From [Flexibacter] sp. ATCC 35208 (lineage in GTDB: Bacteria; Bacteroidota; Bacteroidia; Chitinophagales; Chitinophagaceae): a stretch of DNA of 64,000 nt. Under the pieces are notes generated by a model. It made no database searches and had not been told where the DNA came from. It saw only the letters and a program-made list of their open reading frames with translations. Location: contig NZ_MTKN01000001.1 of NCBI RefSeq assembly GCF_001975825.1, positions 219,573 to 283,572 of the forward strand, written 5' to 3'. Shown piece by piece: positions 55,193 to 63,533 of the stretch (positions are counted from its first letter, which is position 1; the number at the start of each line of letters is the position of its first letter). Both the position numbers and the translations under genes were made by a program.

Positions 55193-55753
55193 ATGTTTGT
55201 TAAGCTTGATTTTGATAGGGTATATCAGGTTGATGTTGAGAAAGGGAATGAGGGATTTTTTTATACGGTTTTGAGGAGTGGAAGAAAAAAGAGGATCAAA
55301 ATGCAAATAGACGATAAGCCGCAGGAATTATTTAATGATACGTATAATCTGGCATTTGGCCCGGTGGATAGAAAGGGGCGAATAAAAGATATGGAGAGCA
55401 TAAATCATGCTGATTATTCCATGGTGTTTTCGACCATTTTGAATTTTGCAAAAGGGTATTTAGATAGAAATCCTTATCGCATGGTTGGTTTAGATGGATC
55501 AACCAATTCCAGGGCTTACTACTACTTCCGGATGATTAAGCAGAATTATGATTATTTGAGTGAGCGATTTGTGATGTATGGTATTAAATATTACGTGAGG
55601 GTAAAAAGGAAAGGAACAGGATTTTATGAAAACCCATTTGATTTCAGGGATATAGAAACTCTGTTCGAGAAGTTAGATAAAGAAGAGTTAGAAAAAAATA
55701 GAGAGTTAGAAACAATGTTTAATTATTTCACTTTTGAAAAAATACATAAATGA
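55193..55753 (+). CDS. Conserved-looking protein, possibly DUF6934 type
   Basis: The 186-residue cytoplasmic protein contains TYNLAFGPVDRKGRIKDMES, a stretch NHADYSMVFSTILNFAKGYL, and GLDGSTNSRAYYYFRMIKQN, which resemble from memory the Bacteroidota family DUF6934 (LAFGD, NNGD, GSTxxRxRLY pattern). The C-terminus is a charged coiled helix (FEKLDKEELEKNRELETMF). There is no signal peptide. The next gene begins inside its stop region (ATGA overlap), showing a tight two-gene unit. The function of this family is not known to me; a toxin-antitoxin role is possible on layout only. Confidence 0.65.
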   Translation: MFVKLDFDRVYQVDVEKGNEGFFYTVLRSGRKKRIKMQIDDKPQELFNDTYNLAFGPVDRKGRIKDMESINHADYSMVFSTILNFAKGYLDRNPYRMVGLDGSTNSRAYYYFRMIKQNYDYLSERFVMYGIKYYVRVKRKGTGFYENPFDFRDIETLFEKLDKEELEKNRELETMFNYFTFEKIHK

Positions 55754-56157
55754 TTAGAATACGGGTAAAAAAGCCTAAGCGCCCAACTATCGAGAATAAA
55801 AGGTACTACGTACCTAATTCCCTGCATGAAATTATTAAGACGAAAGAGCAGGCAGAAGAAATGAGTGCGGAATTGAAATATTTGAGTGAAATGTCCAGAA
55901 AAGGCACGCCGGTTAGTGCTTCAACGGGATATAGGTTTGCATATGGAAATCGGATGAAAGAGGTGGGACCTGGTTATTGGTTGAGAAGGTCTTTTGATCC
56001 AAATAATCCGGCAGATGTGAAATTGCTGGAAGAATGGCCATTTGTACCCAGGTTTGGAGGTCGAACAAAACCTCTTCCAACCGAAGAAGAAATCAGGGAA
56101 AGAGAATTGAAAGAATGTGAAGAATACTGGAAAGAGTTAGGAGTAGAATTTGAATAA
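55750..56157 (+). CDS. Partner protein of unknown function, overlapping upstream gene
   Basis: The 135-residue protein starts within the ATGA that ends the upstream gene, so translation is probably coupled. It is highly charged, rich in Glu, Lys and Arg, with a basic start (RIRVKKPKRPTIENKRYYVP) and a Glu-rich end (EEEIRERELKECEEYWKEL). No domain is recognised. The basic head and acidic tail with predicted helix suggest binding to a partner, perhaps the product of 55193. A stem-loop at about 56189 follows. Confidence 0.6.
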   Translation: MIRIRVKKPKRPTIENKRYYVPNSLHEIIKTKEQAEEMSAELKYLSEMSRKGTPVSASTGYRFAYGNRMKEVGPGYWLRRSFDPNNPADVKLLEEWPFVPRFGGRTKPLPTEEEIRERELKECEEYWKELGVEFE

Positions 56158-56188
56158 TTGCTCATTGACTTCAAATATGGTTTTTCCA

Positions 56189-56217
56189 GCACCCCATCCC
56201 TGAATCTTCAGGGGTGG
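56189..56217. terminator. Stem-loop between converging genes
   Basis: CACCCCATCCCTGAA pairs in part with TTCAGGGGTGG. It lies between the unknown gene ending at 56157 and the minus-strand gene ending at 56219. Confidence 0.6.
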
Positions 56218-56218
56218 C

Positions 56219-56728
56219 TTATCCCTTTTTCTCCCGCTCCCTGAGCGCCTCTTCCTTTTTTAACCCGCCCATAATTTTGTACATCTTTAGAACAGCACAG
56301 GGTTTCAACCATTCCTTATCATACTCCTCATTATCAGGTGTGATAATAAAATGAGTCTCATCATGTGTTAAAACACCCGCTAATTCCCTCTTATCTTCCA
56401 GCACGAAATAATACTTATCACCAGCTACCAGTACCGCCTGGTCAACACTCTTCAATAAAATCAGGTCATGCTTATCCCATGCAGGAAGTAAACTATTATC
56501 TTTCATGTAGATATACAATTCCCCTCTTTTAAAAATATTCCCAGTCAATGTGTAAACAGGTAGCACTGCCTCGGGGTTGGATACCAGATCCGCTAACTGA
56601 ACATGCTCATCATAAACCGGAATCTCCTTCTCATGCCGATCGAATAATGTTGCGATACTATTAATACCTAACCTGGCAGATTTAAAGTAATTAGAAACTG
56701 AATTATCATCGTTGAGCTCAATCATCAT
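56219..56728 (-). CDS. S24/LexA-like sensor domain protein lacking an HTH
   Basis: The 169-residue protein has a C-terminal half like the peptidase-type domain of phage repressors and LexA: ELYIYMKDNSLLPAWDKHDLILLKSV then GDKYYFVLEDKRELAGVL and FIITPDNEEYDKEWL, which follow the order of the S24 fold. The Ser of DNSLLP sits where the catalytic Ser would be; the catalytic Lys is not clear. The N-terminus is a short linker region (FKSARLGINSIATLFDRHEK) without a complete helix-turn-helix, so it is either a cut-down repressor or an antirepressor-like protein. It is divergent from the DUF1800 gene. Confidence 0.6.
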   Translation of the reverse strand: MMIELNDDNSVSNYFKSARLGINSIATLFDRHEKEIPVYDEHVQLADLVSNPEAVLPVYTLTGNIFKRGELYIYMKDNSLLPAWDKHDLILLKSVDQAVLVAGDKYYFVLEDKRELAGVLTHDETHFIITPDNEEYDKEWLKPCAVLKMYKIMGGLKKEEALREREKKG

Positions 56729-56812
56729 CCTGAGATTAATGTCTTTTAATTGTTTTGGTCTAAATGAATATAGGCGGTTTTTCCTTTGTAAACAAGGGCT
56801 GACAAAAGTTCT

Positions 56813-56845
56813 ATCATTTTGAAATTAAATGAATTTCAAAATGAT
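56813..56845. promoter_or_regulatory. 14-bp inverted repeat in divergent gap
   Basis: ATCATTTTGAAATT (56813-56826) and AATTTCAAAATGAT (56832-56845) are perfect partners with a five-base centre. It lies between two diverging genes, so an operator is more likely than a terminator. Two TCCCTAAACAAA copies follow near 56890. Confidence 0.5.
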
Positions 56846-57026
56846 AAGCATAATATCATATTGAAATTGAAGGTTGAAATAATCCCTAAACAAATCCCTA
56901 AACAAATCCACAATTTTCCTCCCATTCATTAAAATTTTTACTAACTTGTACCCTTATTCAGGTACCGTGTAAAAGCCTATATTTTAAAACTCATCCCTAA
57001 TACCATATAACCATATCAATTACCTT

Positions 57027-58670
57027 ATGGATCGCAGACAATTCCTTTCGCTATCAGCAAAACGACAGCCAGCAGTGAAAGCGACTACCACCGGTTCGCG
57101 TACGGATTCAGGTATTTCCGCATACACCGGCACTTTCGATACCGCCCAGGCAGTGCACCTGCTCAAACGTACCATGTTTGGCGCCACTCCTGAAGATATT
57201 GCATGGGTGAAAAGTCTCGGCATGGACCAGGCCGTGGAAGCCCTGCTCACCACCGTCACCGCCGTTACTACTCAACCTGTCAACATCTATGGCGAGGATG
57301 AACATGGCATACTTCCCGGCGAAACCTGGGTGTACTCACCCCCACCTTCCTCCGATGATGAAGATGGCAAACGCTGGAACTCCTACAAAGCCTGGTGGCT
57401 TGGTGTCATGATCAATCAAGGCCGTAGCATACAGGAGAAAATGACGCTCTTCTGGCATAACCACTTCGTGACTGAAATGGATATGACCCACGACTCCCGC
57501 TACATCTACAAGTACAACACCACCCTGCGTGCAAACGCTGTGGGCAATTTCAAAACACTCACGAAAGCAATCACCCTCGACCCTGCCATGCTGAGATATC
57601 TGAACGGATACCTCAACTCCAAAGCGGGCGCGGATGAAAACTATGCACGTGAACTCCATGAATTGTTCACCGTTGGTAAAGGCCCCGATAGCCACTACAC
57701 CGAAGAAGACGTGCGTGCTACCGCCCGCGTGCTCACTGGTTTCCGCATCAATGCCAATACCATCACTACGTACTTTGAGAGTACCGAGCACGATATCGAA
57801 AACAAAGAATTCTCCGACTTTTACAGCAATAAAAAGATCACCGGCAAAACCGGTCAGGATGGCGCGACTGAACTCGATGACCTGCTGACCATCATCTTTG
57901 CCCAGCCGGAATGCGCGAAATTTATCGTTCGCAAATTATACCGCTGGTTTGTATACTACCTCATCGACGATGCGGTAGAGACAAATGTGATCACCCCACT
58001 GGCAGACATTTTCAGAAATAATAACTACGATCTGCTGCCAGTACTCAGGGCCCTCTTCAAGAGTGAGCACTTCTTCGATCCGCTGAATATGTCAGCACTC
58101 ATCAAAAGTCCGATCGATCACAACGTAGGTATGGTGCGCGAATTCGGCGTTACCTTCCCTACTGCCTATATGGATGCCTACGACTCCTGGGACAGGCTGC
58201 GCTCTCACGCAGCCAGCATGCTGCAGGACATTGGCGAACCACCACAGGTAGCCGGCTGGCAGCCTTACTACCAGGAACCTCAATACCATGAGATGTGGAT
58301 CAACACCGATACCCTGCCTAAGCGTAACCAGATCACCGATGCCATGATTAGCGAAGGTGGTTATGCAGGTGTGGCGATCGATGTGATGGCCTTTGCACAA
58401 AGACTCTCCAATCCTTCCGATCCAAAACAACTGATCTCTGACTCTCTGGATATTTTGTACCGTATAGGTGTATCTGACACCACCAAGGCATGGTTTAAAA
58501 ACACCATCCTGCTCAGTGGCCAGAACCCTGACAGCGACTACTACTGGACAGATGCCTGGAATGCCTGGGTAGCCTATCCTACCGATACCGCATTGCGCAC
58601 AGTCGTTGAAAGCCGCCTGCGTACGCTGTACAAATACCTGATGAACCTATCCGAATATCAACTATCCTGA
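57027..58670 (+). CDS. DUF1800 family protein
   Basis: The 547-residue protein shows the DUF1800 pattern: AQAVHLLKRTMFGATPEDI at the start of the domain, SIQEKMTLFWHNHFVTE, YARELHELFTVG, VRATARVLTGF and KFIVRKLYRWFV. The N-terminus MDRRQFLSL carries a twin Arg that may be a weak Tat-type start, but no long hydrophobic segment follows. DUF1800 genes are commonly found next to DUF1501 genes, as here 28 bp downstream, and the two products are thought to act together outside the cytoplasm. Function is unknown; a role in surface polymer handling is inference only. Confidence 0.92.
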   Translation: MDRRQFLSLSAKRQPAVKATTTGSRTDSGISAYTGTFDTAQAVHLLKRTMFGATPEDIAWVKSLGMDQAVEALLTTVTAVTTQPVNIYGEDEHGILPGETWVYSPPPSSDDEDGKRWNSYKAWWLGVMINQGRSIQEKMTLFWHNHFVTEMDMTHDSRYIYKYNTTLRANAVGNFKTLTKAITLDPAMLRYLNGYLNSKAGADENYARELHELFTVGKGPDSHYTEEDVRATARVLTGFRINANTITTYFESTEHDIENKEFSDFYSNKKITGKTGQDGATELDDLLTIIFAQPECAKFIVRKLYRWFVYYLIDDAVETNVITPLADIFRNNNYDLLPVLRALFKSEHFFDPLNMSALIKSPIDHNVGMVREFGVTFPTAYMDAYDSWDRLRSHAASMLQDIGEPPQVAGWQPYYQEPQYHEMWINTDTLPKRNQITDAMISEGGYAGVAIDVMAFAQRLSNPSDPKQLISDSLDILYRIGVSDTTKAWFKNTILLSGQNPDSDYYWTDAWNAWVAYPTDTALRTVVESRLRTLYKYLMNLSEYQLS

Positions 58671-58698
58671 TCTTTAGAAAGACCTATACTCTATCAAT

Positions 58699-60282
58699 AT
58701 GAAACGTAGAGATTTTCTTAAATATACCGCGCCAGCCGCTATTCTGCCAACCTTCATCAACGGGTTTGCTGTAAAGGCTTTTGGCTCTTCCTCATTATTG
58801 TCGGCACTTGAAAGTGCTTCGGCGGACAACGATCACGTTCTGGTTATGATCCAGCTGGTCGGTGGGAACGATGGCCTGAACATGGTCGTGCCTATCGATC
58901 TCTATGATAAATACCAGGCTATTCGTCCAAATATCGCCATCCCCCAGGGTAAGCTGTTACCACTGGTGAATAATGTAAAAACAGGGCTACATCCTGCTAT
59001 GACCGGGGTGCAGCAGTTATATGAAGAAGGGAAGGTCTGCATCATCCAGAGCGTAGGCTATCCTTCACCAAACTACTCACACTTCCGCGCTACCGATATC
59101 TGGGTATCTGGTTCTGATGCGAATGAGATTGTCGAAACCGGATGGGGAGGTCGTTATCTTGATACACAATACCCGGGTTATCCTGATGGTTACCCGAATG
59201 ATGATAATCCTGATCCGCTGGCGATCCAGATTGGTTCTATCGTATCTCCTGCTTTCCAGGGGGCGAATACCAATACGGGGATTGCGATTTCCAGTGCGAC
59301 GGACTTTTATAACCTGTTAGATGACGTAACGGACCCGGTTCCGGATACGCATGCAGGGGTAGAACTGGCTTATATACGCCTGATCGCCAAGCAGACAAAT
59401 AAGTTCTCTGATGCTATCAAGAAAGCGGCGCAGAATGTCACTTCTCAAAGTGCATATCCTGATACGCAACTGGGCAGACAGCTGAAGATCGTGGCCAGAC
59501 TGGTGGCAGGTGGTCTGAAGACCAGAATGTACATGGTGAGCATGGGCTTTTTTGATACCCACGCCAGCCAGACACAGGGGGGAGATAACACCACCGGTTA
59601 TCACGCAGAACTATTGCAGGAACTGTCAGAAGGAATCAAGGCATTTATGGATGACCTGACCAAACTGAAAGCGTCCCGCAGAGTGGTGGGTATGACCTTC
59701 TCTGAATTTGGCCGTCGTATCAAATCAAACAGCAGTATGGGTACGGATCACGGTGCTGCTGCGCCGATGATTGTATTTGGTGATTATGTACAGCAGGGGA
59801 TCCTGGGGACTTCGCCGGATATTCCGGATAGCGGGTCGGTGGCGGATAATACCCCGATGCAGTATGATTTCCGGTCAGTATATGCGAGTTTGCTGGAACA
59901 ATGGTTCTGTGTAGATAATACGACGTTGCAGTCTATTTTGTTCAAGGATTACCAGCGCTTGCCAATTGTAAGCGGTATAGCCTGTGGTACTATTACAGGT
60001 ATCGACGATGTGAATAACGGTAGTAAGGGGTTGATAACCAACTATCCTAACCCTTTTGTAGATACAACAACCCTGAAGTACAAAACACGTGGCGGGCATA
60101 CTATGATCCAGATCTTTGATACCATGGGTCGTTTGGTGGCGGTGCCAGTGAATAATGTGTTGGCAGGAGGGGAGTATACAACGGTGTTTGACAGCAAAAA
60201 GCTGGCAGCTGGTATCTTCTATGCCCGTTTGCAGAATGGGGTGTACCAGGAAGTGAGATCTATGCTGAAAGTGAAGGTATAG
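58699..60282 (+). CDS. DUF1501 family protein with type IX secretion sorting domain
   Basis: The 527-residue protein begins with a Tat signal (MKRRDFLKYTAPAAILP). The DUF1501 body (about 45-420) contains VMIQLVGGNDGLNMVVP, PNYSHFRATDIW and the alkaline-phosphatase-superfamily-like SEFGRRIKSNSSMGTDHGAA. The last 80 residues (about 447-527; TNYPNPFVDTTTLKY, AGIFYARLQNG) are a type IX C-terminal sorting domain, so the protein is probably carried to the surface or released. It lies 28 bp after DUF1800 in one operon. A good terminator follows. Confidence 0.93.
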   Translation: MKRRDFLKYTAPAAILPTFINGFAVKAFGSSSLLSALESASADNDHVLVMIQLVGGNDGLNMVVPIDLYDKYQAIRPNIAIPQGKLLPLVNNVKTGLHPAMTGVQQLYEEGKVCIIQSVGYPSPNYSHFRATDIWVSGSDANEIVETGWGGRYLDTQYPGYPDGYPNDDNPDPLAIQIGSIVSPAFQGANTNTGIAISSATDFYNLLDDVTDPVPDTHAGVELAYIRLIAKQTNKFSDAIKKAAQNVTSQSAYPDTQLGRQLKIVARLVAGGLKTRMYMVSMGFFDTHASQTQGGDNTTGYHAELLQELSEGIKAFMDDLTKLKASRRVVGMTFSEFGRRIKSNSSMGTDHGAAAPMIVFGDYVQQGILGTSPDIPDSGSVADNTPMQYDFRSVYASLLEQWFCVDNTTLQSILFKDYQRLPIVSGIACGTITGIDDVNNGSKGLITNYPNPFVDTTTLKYKTRGGHTMIQIFDTMGRLVAVPVNNVLAGGEYTTVFDSKKLAAGIFYARLQNGVYQEVRSMLKVKV

Positions 60283-60303
60283 CCAAAAATATTTAATATA
60301 TAA

Positions 60304-60333
60304 TAAGGGACGTATGGCGACATACGTCCCTTA
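60304..60333 (+). terminator. Rho-independent terminator of DUF1800-DUF1501 operon
   Basis: TAAGGGACGTATG (60304-60316) and CATACGTCCCTTA (60321-60333) form a perfect 13-bp stem with loop GCGA, then TCTTTTT. Confidence 0.9.
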
Positions 60334-60370
60334 TCTTTTTCACCATTCATCATTATGTTTAACAACATTG

Positions 60371-60400
60371 TTGCATTTATTAGGAATTCCCCTACCTTTG
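60371..60400 (+). promoter_or_regulatory. Promoter of the small exported His-rich protein
   Basis: TTG (60371-60373), 19 bases, TACCTTTG (60393-60400). The start of transcription would be within a few bases of the TTG codon at 60408. Confidence 0.65.
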
Positions 60401-60407
60401 TTTCACT

Positions 60408-60746
60408 TTGAAAAACAGGTTCCTACATAAGATACTGGCGATCCTGCTCCTGGGCGTATTTACTTTTAATACGACCCCCAGGGAATTCATACACCAGGTA
60501 TTCATGGATCACCATGATACCAGGGACGCGCCTATCCCGCACGATGGACTTGCTTTTTCTATCAAACACCAACACTGTAAGTTCCTGCAGATAGAGCCGG
60601 AACCTTATCAGCACACCAGTACTTTCTTTGCTGTGCTGGAGCAATCTGTATTGTGGAGTTATGCTAACCCGGTTATTCCGGCAATTACGCAGGAAGATTA
60701 CCGCATGTTATCCCCCCGGGCACCTCCTGCCGTTTCTTTTCTTTAA
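60408..60746 (+). CDS. Small exported His-rich protein with TTG start
   Basis: The 112-residue protein starts at TTG (MKNRFLHKILAILLLG in translation) and has a signal peptide to about residue 22. The mature part has many His residues: FIHQVFMDHHDTRDAPIPHDG and IKHQHCKF, read in two short pieces, suggesting metal binding. No ATG start would retain the signal peptide. The promoter lies only seven bases upstream. It is followed 86 bp later by a TonB receptor gene in the same direction, which points to a shared role, perhaps capture of zinc or copper. The family is not recognised. Confidence 0.68.
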   Translation: MKNRFLHKILAILLLGVFTFNTTPREFIHQVFMDHHDTRDAPIPHDGLAFSIKHQHCKFLQIEPEPYQHTSTFFAVLEQSVLWSYANPVIPAITQEDYRMLSPRAPPAVSFL

Positions 60747-60831
60747 TCATCTCTTTTATATCTGATTGAATTGACGCAATGTCAATCGCTATGCATGCAT
60801 TCATGCATTTATTCTAAACTATTTTATTTTT

Positions 60832-63276
60832 ATGCACTACCTGCGTGTTGTTATATTAAGTATACTGACAGGACTTTCTCTTTATTCTCCTGCCTTTGCC
60901 GATGATGATGCCGGCAACTCACTGAGTGGATCGGTTACAGACAAATCGAATAATACCCCATTACCGGGAGTGACCGTTTATTTGCCAGACCTGCATGTAG
61001 GGGCTTCTACAGATGCGCAGGGTCATTACGAGATCAAAAATTTACCAAAAGGAAAATTCCTGGTAGAGGTACATTTCATTGGTTATGCGACCCTCACGCA
61101 AACCGTTCAGGTGAATGGCGCTACCAACATCAACTTTGGTCTGAGTACTAAAGTGATTGAAGAAAATGAAGTAGTGGTTACAGGTGTGAGTCAGGCGACA
61201 TCGCTAAAGCAAAACCCGACTCCGGTGAACATTATCAGAAAAGATTATCTGGAATCAAATATATCTACCAATATCATTGATGCAGTGGCCAAGCTACCAG
61301 GTGTAAGTCAGCTGACGACGGGTCCGGCTATATCCAAGCCGTTCATCCGTGGTCTGGGTTACAACCGTGTAGTGGTAATAGGCGATGGTATCAGACAGGA
61401 AGGTCAGCAATGGGGTGATGAGCATGGTATAGAAATCGACGATTATAATGTAAGTAAAATAGAAGTGCTGAAAGGCCCTGCATCACTGGTATATGGTTCC
61501 GATGCGCTGGCGGGGGTGGTCAATATCGTACCACCAACTCCTGAGCCGGCAGGTCATGTGAAAGGCAACATAGCCGCCAATTATCTGTCTAACAATGGGA
61601 TGATTGCCTATCACGCAGATCTGGCAGGCACAACTCAAAATGGTTTTAGCTGGAGTGTGTATGGTACGCAGAAGTTTGCACACGATTATAAGAATAAGTA
61701 CGATGGATATGTGTATAACTCTAAGTTCCATAACACGAACTACGGTGGTAGCATTGGTTTCAATAAAAACTGGGGATCTTCTGTATTGCGCTTTACTTCC
61801 TTTAACCAGGAGTTGGGTTTGGTAGAAGGTGATCGTAATGAACTGGGTCAGTTCATCAAGCCTATCAATGATAATGGCGTAGCAGGAGAAGGAGTCGCTA
61901 CCGATAAAGATTTCAAATCATATACAATCGGTTTGCCACGTCAGCAGATCAACCATCAGAAATTGGTATGGGATAACGATTTCTATATGCACAATGGTGG
62001 CAGATTGAATGTGATACTTGGTTATCAGTGGAACAGACGTCAGGAGTTTGGAGATGTATTAAATCCGAATGAACCTGAGTTGTACCTGAAGTTGAATACG
62101 TTCAACTATGGTGTGAAATATTCATTTGCTGATATGAATGGATGGCAGACTGCTATAGGTGTGAACGGTATGCAGCAGCATAATAATATTCTTTCAGGAA
62201 GTGAGTTCCTGGTGCCAGGTTACAACCTGTTTGACGCGGGTATCTATGCGGTGACAAGTAAGACGTGGGATAAGCTGACATTCAGCGGTGGTCTGCGTTT
62301 TGACAACAGACATATCAGTGTGCAGGGTTTGATGCTGGATGAAGATGGTAAACCGGTAAGCAGTGGTGGTGAAGAGAAGTTCAATGCACTGAGCAAGAAT
62401 TTTTCCAACATTTCTGGTAGTGCGGGTCTGAGTTATGCAGCGAGTGATAAGGTGACGCTGAAAGCGAATGTAGCAAGAGGTTTCAGGGCGCCGAATATTT
62501 CAGAGATTGGCGCGAATGGTGTACATGAAGGCACGATCAAGTATGAATATGGGAATGAGTCGCTGAAGCCAGAGGTGAGCACACAGGGTGATATTGGCGT
62601 GGAGTTTAATTCAGAGCACGTGTCAATGACGGGTAGCTTGTTTTATAATCACATTACCAACTTTATTTATAGCCGTAAGCTGAGCAGTGTGAATGGTGGG
62701 GATTCAATTCCTACGACTGATAATGATGAGGGGTATGCGGCATTCAAGTATCAGCAGTCAACAGCTAATTTGTATGGAGGAGAGGTGATGATTGATATAC
62801 ATCCGCATCCGATAGACTGGTTGCACTTTGAGAATACTTTCTCCTATGTGAAGGCGGTGATAGCGAATGGTTCAGATTCTACAAAGTATCTGCCTAATAT
62901 TCCGGCGGCAAGATGGTTGTCAGAGTTGAAAGGAAAGTTCAAACATGTAGGTGGTATATTCCAGAATGCGTATGCGGGTATACAGATGGATTGGACGTTT
63001 GACCAGAACAATGTGTACTATGCTTATCAGACGGAGACAGCAACACCTGGATATACATTGTGGAATGCGGGGATTGGTGCAGATGTGGTGAATAAGAATA
63101 AGAAGGTATTGTTCTCATTGCATCTGGCAGCAAATAATCTGACAGATGTAGCTTATCAGAATCATTTGAGCAGATTGAAATATGCGGCGGAGAATGAGGT
63201 GACAGGAAGAACAGGTGTGTTTAATATGGGGAGGAATTATAGTGTGAGAGTGGCTATACCGTTGAATTTTAAATAG
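60832..63276 (+). CDS. TonB-dependent receptor (siderophore/metal type, not SusC)
   Basis: The 814-residue protein has a signal peptide (1-23, ending SPAFA), a CarboxypepD_reg-like domain (about 32-115; LSGSVTDKSNNTPLPGVTVY), a plug with VVVTGVSQATSL and the stretch GLGYNRVVVIGDGIRQEGQQ, VLKGPASLVYGSDALAGVVN, and a barrel ending SVRVAIPLNF. It is about 200 residues shorter than SusC proteins and lacks the GYGTQ motif, placing it with receptors for metals, siderophores or vitamins; the plug resembles ZnuD-like receptors. With the His-rich small protein upstream a metal cargo is plausible. No SusD follows. Confidence 0.9.
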   Translation: MHYLRVVILSILTGLSLYSPAFADDDAGNSLSGSVTDKSNNTPLPGVTVYLPDLHVGASTDAQGHYEIKNLPKGKFLVEVHFIGYATLTQTVQVNGATNINFGLSTKVIEENEVVVTGVSQATSLKQNPTPVNIIRKDYLESNISTNIIDAVAKLPGVSQLTTGPAISKPFIRGLGYNRVVVIGDGIRQEGQQWGDEHGIEIDDYNVSKIEVLKGPASLVYGSDALAGVVNIVPPTPEPAGHVKGNIAANYLSNNGMIAYHADLAGTTQNGFSWSVYGTQKFAHDYKNKYDGYVYNSKFHNTNYGGSIGFNKNWGSSVLRFTSFNQELGLVEGDRNELGQFIKPINDNGVAGEGVATDKDFKSYTIGLPRQQINHQKLVWDNDFYMHNGGRLNVILGYQWNRRQEFGDVLNPNEPELYLKLNTFNYGVKYSFADMNGWQTAIGVNGMQQHNNILSGSEFLVPGYNLFDAGIYAVTSKTWDKLTFSGGLRFDNRHISVQGLMLDEDGKPVSSGGEEKFNALSKNFSNISGSAGLSYAASDKVTLKANVARGFRAPNISEIGANGVHEGTIKYEYGNESLKPEVSTQGDIGVEFNSEHVSMTGSLFYNHITNFIYSRKLSSVNGGDSIPTTDNDEGYAAFKYQQSTANLYGGEVMIDIHPHPIDWLHFENTFSYVKAVIANGSDSTKYLPNIPAARWLSELKGKFKHVGGIFQNAYAGIQMDWTFDQNNVYYAYQTETATPGYTLWNAGIGADVVNKNKKVLFSLHLAANNLTDVAYQNHLSRLKYAAENEVTGRTGVFNMGRNYSVRVAIPLNFK

Positions 63277-63301
63277 TCGTTGCGTATACAGATAGAGAAG
63301 G

Positions 63302-63329
63302 AAGGGTCGTCCGGGCGTGGACGACCTTT
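63302..63329 (+). terminator. Terminator of TonB receptor gene
   Basis: GGTCGTCC (63305-63312) pairs with GGACGACC (63319-63326) with flanking A-T pairs and a following TTTC. Confidence 0.8.
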
Positions 63330-63468
63330 CTGATTTTATAAGAGGGGAATGTGTATAATGGAATATGCTATTGTCATTGTAGCTTTGGCTTTGTAGACAT
63401 TGTTTGTTTGATGCATTGTTTGTTTGAGGGGTATTGTATTGCTGGTATTTCCATTTTTTCAGATCATC

Positions 63469-63517
63469 TTTATGGACAGTTCTGTCTCAATGCACTGATT
63501 AATTTAGTGTCATATCT
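63469..63517 (-). pseudogene. Duplicated 3' end of the lipoprotein gene (remnant)
   Basis: This 49-bp stretch matches 63533-63581 at 45 of 49 positions. On the minus strand it reads RYDTKLISALRQNCP then stop, almost the same as the end of the intact gene (RYDTKLISALRQSCP). Two of the changes are silent. It is the visible remnant of a tandem copy or of a partial duplication. Confidence 0.75.
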
Positions 63518-63533
63518 TAATTCATCCTATTGT

